Source: Mesodorylaimus sp. YZB2_4 (taxonomy: Eukaryota > Nematoda > Enoplea > Dorylaimida > Dorylaimidae). Taken from it: DNA of 64,000 nt. Numbering within the stretch: the stretch's first letter is position 1; each line of letters starts with the position of its first letter. The notes below the pieces were generated by a model, which did not search any database, was not told where the DNA came from, and saw only the letters and a list, made by a program, of their open reading frames with translations. A program made the translations under genes and the position numbers. The stretch covers positions 434,001 through 498,000 of the forward strand of contig JASANH010000554.1 of the NCBI GenBank assembly GCA_030248295.1, written 5' to 3'. Below are positions 33,220-44,893 of the stretch, piece after piece.

Positions 33220-34368
33220 TCAACGTATTACCAGCCGGGCTAATGACAGTCTGGAAAGAGCCGTGTTTATCGTCTGGTTCAACACAGCTGTCCTCTTCCG
33301 ATGCGAATGTGTGTTCCTGATATGACTCAAAGAGGCAAAAATCCGCTGAGTAGAAATCCTCGGCGGGAAAATACTCTCCCTCCTCTTCTAGGGCGGCACG
33401 CTGTCCCACCGAGGTAGTGGCTGATGGCTGATTATTCTCTTTCCTATGATTACTACGATCTCGGTTCCCATTACTTCTGTTACCTGACGATCGGGGTACT
33501 GGAGTGGTCCGCTGTGAGTGCTGACCTGGCCTGTGACCTCTGTGATTACTGTAACCAGCGCACCCAGGCGGCGGGAGATAGTCGAGACCGAAGTCTCTAA
33601 GCAAAAAACTCCGACTGGAGGTAGGCAAGTCTCGCGACTATACCTGCTCTAGAAACATCAACCGAAGAGGTTGACGTCCCAGCCAGGGGAGCGTATCGAT
33701 CGAGCAAACTGTTCGCAATTTCATTGCTTATCGGGTTCGTGACAACCGAACGTTGAATTTCTGAAGTGGTTAAAGAAAACATGCGTTGATTCATCTCAGC
33801 AGTGTCTGCTGCCGCTACTACTTCATCTAAACTCCTTCCCATGTTTAGGTATGCTGCTTTCCAAAGTTTATAGTTGGAATACTGCTATAGCTGATACTTC
33901 CAGACCGCTAACAAATCGTTCTTTTAGCACTAGTGTTCTAGCTGCCTCTTGCTCATTTCCGTATGCTTTCTGTACGAGTGATCTTAAGTCTCGCACGTAG
34001 TCTGCTATTGTTTCATTTTCCTGCTTTTTCCTGCTTTGCTATTGCTGACGCCATATTGCAATTTCGTGCGGAAAAACCAAGTTAGTTTGCAAGAATTCCT
34101 TGGCTTGTGCATACGTGACCACGCGCTCTGCGGCTGCGTTTCTGAACACGTCCAATACCCTGTCTTTCAATGACTTTTTGAGCTCATTTAGCCGAATGGC
34201 ATCAGTAATACCAGCTACCAAACTGGCATGGTACTCAAACTGATCAAACCATTTCGTGATGTCCTGCGTGAGTTCATCAGTCAATGGACTGTTCTCCCAA
34301 ATGCGATAGAACGGCTGGTGCATGGTAGCCATTGCAGCTATCATTGCTTCCATTGTTGCTTGTGCCAT
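33107..34368 (-). pseudogene. Gypsy gag region, interrupted
   Basis: Gag starts at 34368 (MAQATMEAMIAAM) and has the capsid-like region ITKWFDQFEYHASLVAGITD and LKKSLKDRVLDVF. An in-frame TAG at 34039-34041 follows EIAIWRQQ; the same frame continues ENETIADYVRDLRSLVQKAY and ERFVSGLEVSAIA before a second stop. Other frames carry the rest, with GCAGYSNHRGHRPGQHS at the place of the CCHC nucleic-acid-binding knuckle, where two cysteines seem lost. So gag is broken at least twice. Confidence 0.8.
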
Positions 34369-34538
34369 GGTTAAGGATTAGATAATACTAACACCTCAAT
34401 TTACTTATGACTTGCAATCTCCTGCGATTGCGAACGACTAAGCGCGAGAGAAAAAAAATAAAGGATACGCTCAGCCATGATTTACACTGACCAGCAAGCT
34501 CTTGCGATTGCGATATTGATCATCTGCGATCAAAAGAT

Positions 34539-35182
34539 AACCTCCTGCGATTATCGGCAACCACCTGCGATTGCAATAGTCGATAACCTCCTGCGATTAT
34601 CGGCAACCACCTGCGATTGCAATAGTCGATAACCTCCTGCGATTATCGGCAACCACCTGCGATTGCAATAATCGATAACCTCCTGCGATTATCGGCAACC
34701 ACCTGCGATTGCAATAATCGATAACCTCCTGCGATTATCGGCAACCACCTGCGATTGCAATAATCGATAACCTCCTGCGATTATCGGCAACCACCTGCGA
34801 TTGCAATAATCGATAACCTCCTGCGATTATCGGCAACCACCTGCGATTGCAATAATCGATAACCTCCTGCGATTATCGGCAACCACCTGCGATTGCAATA
34901 ATCGATAACCTCCTGCGATTATCGGCAACCACCTGCGATTGCAATAATCGATAACCTCCTGCGATTATCGGCAACCACCTGCGATTGCAATAATCGATAA
35001 CCTCCTGCGATTATCGGCAACCACCTGCGATTGCAATAATCGATCACCTCCTGCGATTATCGGCAACCACCTGCGATTGCAATAATCGATCACCTCCTGC
35101 GATTATCGGCAACCACCTGCGATTGCAATAATCGATAACCTCCTGCGATTATCGGCAACCACCTGCGATTGCAATAATCGAT
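34539..35182. repeat. 14 x 46-bp tandem array in the Gypsy leader
   Basis: Exactly 14 units of 46 bp (14 x 46 = 644). Each unit holds two related halves, ACCTCCTGCGATTATCGG and ACCACCTGCGATTGCAATA, ending ATCGAT. Units differ by very few bases (AGTCGAT for AATCGAT in the first copies, ATCACC for ATAACC in some). It lies between the 5' LTR and gag, that is, in the untranslated leader of the element. Looser copies of the CTGCGATTGCG half continue to about 34410. Confidence 0.95.
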
Positions 35183-35261
35183 CACCTGCGATCATAACTG
35201 AGTGGTCTCCTGGGACTGGCACTCAATGGTCAGAAGCTGAGTACTATCCTTCCCTGGGTAA

Positions 35262-35282
35262 GACCTGAGCGGCCCCCAAAAA
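35262..35282 (-). promoter_or_regulatory. Candidate primer-binding site
   Basis: Three bases inside the 5' LTR the minus strand reads TGGGGGCCGCTCAGG, starting with the TGG expected for pairing with a tRNA 3' CCA end. The tRNA was not identified. Confidence 0.45.
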
Positions 35283-35827
35283 TGTGATGAAGTTGGCTGG
35301 GTTGTGACCTACAGACCTAACCACACCACACTCAATGATGCTTACCCAAAGTCCGTAGGCGATAGGGCGAGAATCGATTGTTGCGCCGAGCGCCAGGAAG
35401 ACGGGCCATTGACCAAACGATTAATTATGAATAACGAAACTATGAGGCTTCTTTACTCGATGACGAGGCGTGAAATGATCACTCTCACACACTGACTAAT
35501 ACATGAACAGGCGCCCCTATTTATACCTTTCCTAATACACGTGCCTGGTAAGAACTGGTCTATCAGAACAAATATGCACACCAGGAACAGGTCTGGCTCA
35601 ATAATATGAGATAAAATGACACAATGCAAAACAGGCTACAACACAGGGCCTGGCCCGCGATCCAGAACATATTACCTGTGCACACCTAATCATACACGAC
35701 AGACTGGGTCCATTCTGATGTGCGATGATCCATTCGTGATTATGGCCTGTTACCGTGCTTGTCATAAGAAGTGATTGTCAATGGAAAAATTGCGCGGCAA
35801 AGTTTGACTTCGAATAGCCTTATCACA
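35283..35827 (-). repeat. 5' LTR of the Gypsy element (545 bp)
   Basis: Same ends as the other LTR; about five base differences between them (for example CG versus TA near the GTCCG position). It should carry the promoter for the minus-strand transcript. Confidence 0.9.
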
Positions 35828-35831
35828 TATG
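35828..35831. repeat. Target-site duplication TATG (right)
   Basis: Follows the LTR end TTATCACA. Without the element the site reads ACAGTATATGTACTGT, whose outer six bases on each side are inverted copies. Confidence 0.85.
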
Positions 35832-37260
35832 TACTGTGCATGCAGGAAAAGGAAAAACAACAAAAATACATACTTCGTTTATGCCCTTTTCATATCTGAT
35901 ACCTTATCTCTCACGGCAACAAAATCCAGGACCATTCTCATATTCTACGTTCAAATAACGTTAATGTGCCTCTGTCCAGCGGAAAGAAGAGAAACAAAAA
36001 CCAAAACCAAAACGTCTAACCTGTGAAGGAGTCGAAACGCGAGCCTCATGGTGGCAAACAAACGCGCACTGTAAGCCATTTTCTGCCACAACCTGCTGTT
36101 CCCTGCCAAGGAGATGCCTACAGTGCGTTCAGTATCTGATGAGCGACGGATAAAAAAGCCAAAAAGGGCACTATTTTTAGGAATAACTTTTCAGAAACTG
36201 ATGCTTTTAAAAGGTGAATGTCAAAAGGCAGATTCTGAGGCTCAAGCTTTCAGAAAAACTAGTTTTCACAGCTGTACGACCTCTGGTTGTTAATCAGGCA
36301 CATGTTGTCTCCTGCTCCTCCTCGTCTTCTTCCCCTGAACAAGAAATCGCGTATTCTGCAACTCGACGGCGGCCTTGTGGATTTTGATAAGAGTAGGCAT
36401 GATTGTAGACTCGGCCTACTCTGAAAAGTGTGCGAAAAATCAAAAATTTTAGTCCAACCGTTCTCGAGTTATTAGCTGTTAAAATCGTCCTTTAACATTA
36501 AGCGTCTGGCTGGCTGGTCTAAGCATGGCTACACTACATGTGATAAATCACATATAGTATAGCTATGGGTCTAAGCAGCCACTACCTGCTGATAAAGTCT
36601 AAACATTGAATTCGAATCAACTTTATACACTTATGGGATAGAAGGGCGCGAAGCTCAAAATTTATTTGCTACATAGTCTACTGGCGATTTGCAAAGCATG
36701 GTAGCCATGAACTTCCACGCCTTACCGAGATACAAAATATGCCATATCCGACTTTTTTATCTTTGACATTAAAGGACAGGACATCAAAAAGGCTGATTTT
36801 TGTGGCAGTTTTTTTGTATTGTTATTCGTTCATAGGGTCGAATGCTGCTGCAACGCTCAACGACTTCATCCAGCCACGAGCTACTGACACATGAGCGGCC
36901 ACCCCAGCAAAGTGGCGCGAAATTCGTATTTTCAAACTGGATGACACTCTGACGCACGCGCCGCGCGAGCAAATTGCCCTTTATTTTTACATCAAATCAA
37001 ATACTGGAAATGGAAATCACTTTGTGGTCAAACATTTTATTCTCCCATGTACAAAGCCGAACGCATATTAATTGCACTCAAAAATTGATAAAGTACCTAA
37101 ATTCCATCGAGGGTAAAATCCGCAATAAGCAGCCACCAGAAAGAATTGAAAGCTATGCATGGATTAAGCAAACAATAAACGACGCAAAATGTCAAAAATT
37201 CAACTTTTGCTAATGAAGGGCATGGTGGCAAATTTACACAAATCATGGTCACATCACACC
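35832..37260. other. Intergenic region with small repeats
   Basis: No gene found. 36310-36370 matches 2740-2810 (shared CCTGAACAA-AAATCGCGTATT and ACTCGAC). 36519-36576 is an imperfect foldback with ends of the GGTCTAAG type. TTTATT at about 36980-36985 is AATAAA on the minus strand and a plausible polyadenylation signal for the PHRF1 gene that ends at 37261. Confidence 0.55.
36519..36576. repeat. Imperfect foldback (miniature element or hairpin)
   Basis: Arms GCATGGCTACACTACATGTGA and TCACATATAGTATAGCTATGG pair with about five mismatches. The flanking GGTCTAAG words resemble the MITE ends at 26 kb, so a solo foldback element is more likely than a microRNA precursor. Confidence 0.5.
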
Positions 37261-40200
37261 TTAATCATCTCCGCCTGTTGCACCGCGTTTCGTCTTTGTA
37301 GTCAGCACCTTTGAAACGCAAGTATCAACGAATGCTTTAATCTTCTCCGGTTTAATTTCTGCTCGTTTCTTGCACACCTAAATAAAATTCCCTCACTCTA
37401 TGCCATGATTTTCTGGCACATTTTTGGCTTCAATTTTTACACTATCCTATTTTGATTCCATCAAAAGCCATTGTTTTTCCTGCTGAAACCACCACTAATC
37501 GTTCAACTAACAAGGGAACATCGCCAACCGTCAAGTCGAACTTTGGAAAACCAAAAATCGTAACATGTTTCTCGGTGCAAAAGAAACCTTTGTGCAAAAT
37601 ATAAGAGGCATCTGGCCAACTGGTCAGCAGTGGCCAGTGCTTAGAGTACAGTGAAATTTTTAAATTCTACTGGGTTTTGTTGGTTTTTTCAGGAAAGAAC
37701 TCTGAATTAGAATGTTGGAAGCTTAAACTCGAAACTCCGAACCCAAAAACCGAGTTTGGAAAGGACTCTGCACGTTTTCCTCAACTCTCGATTTCCTTAC
37801 CGCACAAAACTCCAAGACTTAGGACGCTGACCACTTCTGCCCAGTTGGCCAAACGCCACTGATATTTTGCACAGAGCCTTCTTTTGCACCTATGTAGGAA
37901 CACATGACAATTTTTCATTGTCCAAAGTTCGACTGAACGGTTGGCGATGTTCCCTTGTACGTTTATGTTTCATCCATTGCTAGAGCTACAGCTACCATAC
38001 ATTATTTCGTGATCAGTCATCTACAGCTACTTCGATCAATGCTTAACTTATCCCTTTATCTGACTTCATTATCAAAAGCCTTTGATGTGCCAATGTGCTC
38101 GCATGCTTACACCCATCCAGAGACACACTAGTAGCAGCCTACATATACTAAAATCCAAAAGCCCATCTGTCCTTTCCGTCTGACTGAAATAATATTTTGT
38201 TTAACTGGATTCATAAATAAATTACTGACCGCTTTATGAATTCATGAATATATTACTGTGCGTTATACTTATCAGTCGTTGGAAGTTTCACCAAGCAGTT
38301 CCTTACTTTTCCATCCAACTTCAACTTGAACCTGTATACAAAAGCACAGGCGACCACCTTACCTTTGGAACACACTTGCGCATTATGTCCTTGTATTCGT
38401 CCTTTGTAATCTTCCTCTTCGAATAATATGGTCGAAGGGCATTTTTCACTTCTTCTTCCACTTGCACTTGATAATTGAATTTAGCCAATACCTAAAAAAC
38501 CCAACGACAAGATATGGAAGAGCACAGCCTGGGGTGGTGAGAGTACGGGGAACATCTGGGTTCGGTTAATCGGGTAACTTGCACCTATTTAGGAACTTAC
38601 AAATTATCTCTCAACGAATCTGGTCTTTACCCATATCTGCATGACTTACCCCCCCCCCCCCCCCAAAAACACGACCATTTATGTACCCTACTCATGCTGC
38701 CAAATCCACCCGCCATTATTTCGCATCATGCACAAACGTTTTCTTCAAATTGAGAACCAGCCCGAACTCACCTTTTCTCGCCTTCTCAAATCAACAGCCG
38801 ACGACGGTACGCCATCTTCCTGATCCACGTCCCCGCCATCCTGTTCCGTATTTCGTCCATTTCTCGACGCCTCGTTCAATAGTCTCCTTAATTTTTCTTC
38901 TCTTTTCTTTTGTTTCACTTCCGTCTTACTTAGTTTCACCTTCTTCTCATCCGCCTCCACTACGCCAGCATCAAACTTCACATTGTTCTTGTTTCGTTGT
39001 TTCCTATTTGTCGCAGCTACTGGCGTTGGTTCGGCCGGTTCTGGCGTTGGTGTAGTCGTGGCCATGTGCAGCATCAGCGGACTATTGGCAGAACTAGCTG
39101 GAGAGACAGGAACAGCCACGAACGATTGAGCACCTCTGCCATCACTGGCCGCAGCGGACGAGGATGCGGTCAGTTTTGACTGCCCATATTCGCCAGATCG
39201 TCGACTCGTCTTAGACTCCGATTCAACGCGACCACTGTACGCTGATGTACCCATGCGCAGTTGTTGCTGTTGTTGTTCCTTCTTAATTTGTGCGAACTGA
39301 TGCAACAAATTGACCAATTCAGGTGGCACATTTGTTTCCATTTCCATTTCCGATATTCGAGCATCCAACGACGACCGTCCCACATCGGCGTCCCTATCGG
39401 ATCGTCGCGACGGTTCACTTTCACTGCCAGTCGACGGTGGTGGCACTGGCGGAGGTGGTGGAGGCGGCGGCGGAGCCGACATTATCCCACCATGATGCGG
39501 TAATGGCGGCAATCCGAACTGAGTCGGTGGCAATGGTATCAATTGCAATTCAGCTGGTGGCGGAGGTGGCGGTGGAGGAGGCGGGGGCGGAGGTTGTGCA
39601 GCCAACAACTGCTGTTGCCAAATATGCGGCAATAGGGCGGATCCAGCGGACGTGACACCAGCCAATGCGGCCGCTGGTATCAATCCGTGCTGTTGGGCTC
39701 CAGCCGCTCTCAGAGTCGATATCAAATTCACTTGATGTTGTCTCGCCGCTGCAGCCGCTAACGCGTTTTGCATAGCTGCCGCAGCTGCCAAATTCGGGTT
39801 GGTCAAAAATGCTGCATTCGGCTGTGACATGCCTTGAGTAGCCGAAATCAGTGCTTCCAACTGGGCTTGCTCACTATTCACATTGCACAGTCTTTGTTGT
39901 ACGGCCAAAATTTGCTGTTGTTGTTGCTGCTCTGCCGCGTTATTCATCAATTCCAGCATGCTGTAAGCGCCTTGGCGTCCGAATTGAGTATCATTTCTTG
40001 CCGACGGTGATCGCCTTCCCGATTCGGCTTGTTTCAGTCCTAACAAAGCCGCTTGTTGTTGTTGCTGCTGCTGTTGCAAAATCGCCAAATTTTGTTGATG
40101 TATTTGAGCAGCGATCATGACAGCCGAATTCTGTTGCATAGCCAAGTTCTCTTCGCTCAACTGATTCAATGGCGGTGAGCTCGTCGAGGAAGCGGGCATC

Positions 40201-43200
40201 GAGATTGGGATAGCGTAACGCAGGGGGGTTCCGCTGGCCTGCTGCAGTCCGACCAGTTGTTGCACCTGAGCATTCTCCACTTCCGACATCGATGACTCCA
40301 CTGTTCCCGCCCCTGATCGCATTCCAATATTTGGTCTCGTACTTGAACCACCACCGCTCATCGTCATCGTTGAAGGCCCGCTTTTGGTCAGTGGCACATT
40401 TGGCGATGGCAAAAGTGGTGCTTTCTTTCTAATCGACGGTCCAGCTGTCAGCGCAGCGAATGGCATTGGGGGTGGATGAATATACTGAAGGAACGATCCG
40501 GCACATGCCACGGACGGCTCTTTGGGCGAAGTCGATCCATACGATTGATTCGCATTATCATCGTCGATCGCCATCTGCTCGCCATCATCGTCCATTCTTT
40601 TCTTCTCATCGCTTCCTTCATTCGATTTCTTGTCAATTTTTGATCTTTCATCCCGACTGCCCGTCGACGACGGCATTGGCTTCGCCTCATCAAAATCTTT
40701 CCCACTTTTTTTAACCTTCACACATATCATGTCCTCATCTTTCTTTCGTTTACGGCTGTCGCTGGATTTTCGGCTTTCTTTTTCCTTATCATCCTTATCG
40801 CCATTATTCCGCTTGGCTTCTCCTCGCTCTCCATTACCACTAATCTTTTCAGATTGACGATCGATTGGTTTCAGGTTGGCCCTACCCTCGTTCGACTCCT
40901 TCGTTGACTTCTGTTCTCTCTCGGTCTTTAAACATTCGGAATTAATAGCATTTCTGGGTAACAAGCTTTTCTCATTATCGATACTGTTTTTATCAGTTTC
41001 AGCATCAGACTTCGTTTTCTGGTCTTTCTTTCCAGACACTCGCAAACTCTCCACTCCGGCCGCCGTCGCTCCACCAACCTCTGCACTCGCACTGGCCCCA
41101 CTGGCATCGTATGTGCCTTGCAACGACCCATCACGCCTGATCATCACTTTAGAACTTGGTGCCATCAACAAAGTCTGACCTTTCAATATTCCGCCCAGTA
41201 AATCATCATCCATCGATTTCGCCTCCGCTTTGTGGTCATCACTGGCCAACCTTTCCACAGTCTTCCTTCGACACGGTCGAAACGGCGTACGAAATCGTTT
41301 GGCTTTGTCCGAAAATATTGACTTGCTTGCTGTGCTCGGCCTAAAATAAAATAATTACTCATCAAGTAGCCGATGACAGCTTTACCGGCCAAGTCTGCAT
41401 CATTTCAACCATCCGTTTTTCACGGGGCGAAGGACTAAGATACGAAGAATAAACTGCAAGTATCTGCGACAAGATGACCACAAAATCCATAATGTTTTCA
41501 ACAGGTAACAATTAAAAAACCCACAAAAACTAGCACATATTGTTACTGTGAATTTCCTGCTAATAATCATTGACTGATTTTTTATTGTATCCCCAAGCTT
41601 AGTTTTTCTGGTTGCTCCACCTCAGATGTCAACAACACCCTCTGAAATACCCGTTTGCTCACCCCGCCTCGTTTCCTTCTTCTGACGGTTCATTCTCGTC
41701 AGCAAATGCGATTAATTCATTCTTATTTCCAAAAATCGATAATTGACCACTCGTGGAAGGAAAGTCGAAATTCGCGCTATTGATTGATCTCAGTTCAGGT
41801 AAATGTTGACCTTTTTTCGGCGCTTTAACTATGCCTAATCGATCGGCTAGACGTTTCTTCAGTTTCGATTTGGATAAATCCTATAAATATTGATTTTATA
41901 ACGAACAGGTCATATATATCCCTTGGCGCCATCTGACTGGCAGGTTTGGTTTACTGTATGGTATAAAATACTGAAGCAAAGTTTTACCTTGTTGCTAGTC
42001 GATAAATTCGGATCCGAATTACTTCTTTTCAGTCCACTTCGGGTCGACCGTGTTCCGATACGTCGTCGCTTTCGTCGACGTCGACGTTTTTTCTTCCGTC
42101 CGCTAATCGCGGCTGAACTCTTCAGACTTTTAGTCGCGCTTCGACGTTTTCTGCTCGTCGTGGTTTTTCTGGTTCTTCTCTTGCGCAAACGACGACGGCG
42201 TTTCATTGTTGTCGTAGCTCGACGTCGAACCGCTGGTGTTCGACGGTTACCATTAGCGGGAAGATCCAAATCGTCATTTTCCAAGGCGTAGACGACACCA
42301 TCGTCCGACTCGGCAGTCTAGAAGAGTGTGGAGAATAAGATGGTGGTTGTCATATTTGTCATCATTGATTGACGACGTAAATTATTACGCAACAACTCAA
42401 GTCAGTGCTGCCAATGATAAATATAGAACAGTAGACAAATCCGACTCACCGACGGCTCGCTATAATCCTCGTCAGATTCTTCCTCGTCCGAATCGGCCTG
42501 CTCGATAATTCGAAGTTGGTTCGCGATTCGCGCTCGCACACGTTCATTAGCACGGGTTCGAGGAATAGCGCGGCGACGTCGTAGCGCGTGTGCTGAAACG
42601 ATAATTAAAAATCTCCACTTCGTGTCATCAGCGGGAGGCACTGACTTACGAACCTGTATCAGTTTGTCGATCGCATCGGGGACAAAACCATGCGTCTAAC
42701 GGGATCGAATCGAGTGGTGGGGTCAAACATTCCAAATGATAGCTGAAAATGTATAGTATAATAATACGGACACAATTTGCGAATGTGCCATACGAACCCT
42801 GCATCGCATCCATCGCACAAAAGCAATCGATCTTCGCGATCAGAACGGTGACACACTTCGCAATGCGTCAGATCTTGCTCTTCCGCTCCCTCCTCATCAT
42901 CTACATGCGCTGCTCGATTCTCTACTTTTTCCTGCAAAACAAAAGCACGAAAAGATGAAAAATCACGAGATCTATTAGCGGTTTAACTGACCCTCTTTAA
43001 AACTCGTCCACTTTGTGCATCCTTGGCAATGATCGCTGTGAATGGTTGTCGATCGATTGGGCACGTGTTGGTGCACTAAAATCAAAAATTGTTTCGAAAT
43101 AACGGAGTTTAGACAGAGAAATTTGACTCGCGACATCAGAGCAAACTAAGCCTGATGCCAAGCGCACATACCCTCGACCATTCTGAAATACAGTCGTAAC

Positions 43201-43779
43201 AAAACTGATGATCGCAGCAGTCCGGATTGCCGATAATTTGTTTCTTTAAACGATTTAAACAAATGGGACAATTTTCTGAATTTGATTTTGATGAAGAGGA
43301 TGATGATGAGGATATAGCACTGGCCCCGTCGTCGTCGTCTTCTAAGCTACTTCCGGCGGATGACGATGAGTCTTCATGTTCAAACGTTAAAGCTCCAAGT
43401 CGAGAATGTTCTAGAAAGACTATGTCTGAACCAAACATAGGGACCGCGTTTGATGATTCTTTAGCTGCTCAGTTCTTTGATAACGAGCCATACAGACAGG
43501 GCATCTGCGGCAGCCACATTTACGTCTCTGATCAAAATAAACAAGACCCAGATATGCGCGCGGCAAATAAAATTTTGCCTTTACTGCTTCATTTCCTCCC
43601 AAGAAATTCTCAATGCTAAACAGGAACTTTTTCAAAAATAAAAATATCTAGGCTATGTACTCTCGACGACAGTTTACGACGTTTCCTAGATCAAATCACG
43701 CAGTCGAAAATAGTCAATACTTACTTTTTCCAACTCCGCTCGTTGATGGTCGACTATTTCGCCAACTTTCATCCGCCAT
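37261..43779 (-). CDS. PHRF1: PHRF1-like RING and PHD finger protein
   Basis: Eleven exons, all phases consistent, 1387 codons: 43779-43725, 43467-43172, 43075-42992, 42931-42798, 42742-42654, 42592-42450, 42317-41988, 41880-41663, 41340-38772, 38491-38363, 37377-37261. Order: serine/acidic N-terminus; RING (CPICLNRLKKQ, CDHQFCYDCISEWSR, CTNTCPIDRQPF); PHD (THCEVCHRSDREDRLLLCDG, GYHLECLTPPLDSIPLDAWF, CPRC); RRRRAIPRTRANERVRARI; a basic Arg/Lys region; LSIFGNKNEL; DDDLLGGILKGQTLL; lysine/serine-rich, glutamine and proline runs; and a C-terminal SRI-like helix set VEEEVKNALRPYYSKRKITK then IKPEKIKAFVDTCV. PHRF1 is a nuclear protein that binds the RNA polymerase II C-terminal domain and acts as a ubiquitin ligase in vertebrates; the same role here is inferred. 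Start chosen at MADESWRNSRPSTSG because donor and phase fit exon 2; exon 2's small upstream acceptor (CTGAG|CA) is the weakest join. Confidence 0.92.
37511..37957. mobile_element. 447-bp MITE in the last PHRF1 intron
   Basis: Arms of about 130 bp are inverted copies: CAAGGGAACATCGCCAACCG at the left end and its complement at the right, then shared GTCGAACTTTGGA, GGTGCAAAAGAA, TGTGCAAAATAT and TGGCCAACTG. It lies wholly inside the 985-bp intron 37378-38362. No target duplication is clear. Confidence 0.82.
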
Positions 43780-44893
43780 GAATAGCCTCACTCGTTAGTT
43801 AAAACTTTACGCAAAATACAGCATTACAATTTTAGCGAAGACACGAAAGCGAAGAAAATGAAGATAACGATACGTACTTCAGGCAGGTTTCTGCCCAATT
43901 TTGACGGACAAAGACACCATAGATCCAAGGCGCGGCGGAGCAAGCGCTGATATCGTGAATTCGAGTGCCGAGTGGACGAGGAAGGGAAGGGAAGGGAAAG
44001 GACGCAAATCAAATGTACGGTGATGACGAGAGCGTTTACCGTAGTCCGCACTGTCGAAGCCGTCTAGAATGATATAGGCTGTCTGCCCTGCGCATCAAAG
44101 CGCGGGAAGACAAAAAATTTGACACTTCCTTTTCGTACAGGCCCACGTGCGCCTTTTGCATGAAGATTCTGGGAGCAAACATTGTCTTTAATTAACGTTA
44201 CATATTTTTATCATGGACGTCATCATGCTGGTCGGCGGTGGATGTAAATATAAATCAGCTGAAACGTATGACCACACCTATTCGCTATGATGCACCTTAC
44301 TCGAAGCTAGAACATACATAGGTAAAAACGTTCCAGCTATGCTTACTGTATATCAGCACAGATTCTTTGGGTCTATTCTTCAGATCTTATTAGTCCTTCC
44401 AGCAGCCCCTACAGTAGTATTGTGTGGAGCAAAAAAGCATGCATGCGCTGCTGCTGCATGAGTGGACTAAGCATAACTGCTCAGAACACAGCAATAATAC
44501 AAAATAAGAATGGGATATAGTATGCTGTCGTGGCGACTCGTGCACAGGCATGCATACCATACTCGTACCACACCCACAAGCCACATTGCAAACTGAAAAT
44601 GTGCTTGTATCTCTTTGGTGCAGACTTGGTATTCAGTGCAACTCTGCTGCCAGAAGTGATAATTGAGCGAACGCAATACATAAGGTTTGTTTTACTATCT
44701 TTTTCCCGGCAAACTACTTTCGTAATAGCTGAGTAAAAGATGGGACATTTACGCCAGCATTCTAGTTGACATAGAAAATGGCAGTGACACTACGAGGCTG
44801 AGGATAGCCAAATTAGGGAGCCGTGGTGAAACAAGGCCAGAATCATCAAACATTCGGAAACGTGAGACGAACCAATGGTGTCGAGGATGTTGC
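43780..44893. other. PHRF1 upstream region, no further gene
   Basis: Should include the PHRF1 promoter (right of 43779). No TATA-like element stands out. Frames at 44390-44740 overlap on both strands and lack any domain. Confidence 0.5.

Larger units (their letters stand above)
27911..35827 (-). mobile_element. Gypsy-type LTR retrotransposon, nearly complete
   Basis: Two LTRs in direct orientation (27911-28475 and 35283-35827) flank gag and pol on the minus strand in the Gypsy order protease, reverse transcriptase, RNase H, integrase. The element is bordered by a TATG duplication. The LTRs differ by about five substitutions over 545 bp plus one 20-bp indel, so insertion is recent. It is nevertheless defective: stops interrupt gag and pol (see the separate entries). 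Its transcription would run from right to left. Confidence 0.93.

Noticed and set aside
34539-35182. CRISPR-like regular repeat array
   Set aside because: Units are contiguous with no unique spacers, the DNA is eukaryotic, and the array sits in the leader of a Gypsy element.
36519-36576. microRNA precursor
   Set aside because: The foldback has flanks like the TIR family at 26 kb and too many mismatches spread along the arm; a miniature element is the simpler reading.
39261-40120. Plus-strand frames opposite PHRF1 exon 9
   Set aside because: Low-complexity shadows of the glutamine and proline codon runs on the minus strand.
44467-44736. Overlapping frames on both strands near 44.5 kb
   Set aside because: Mutually overlapping, hydrophobic by composition only, with no splice or conservation support.
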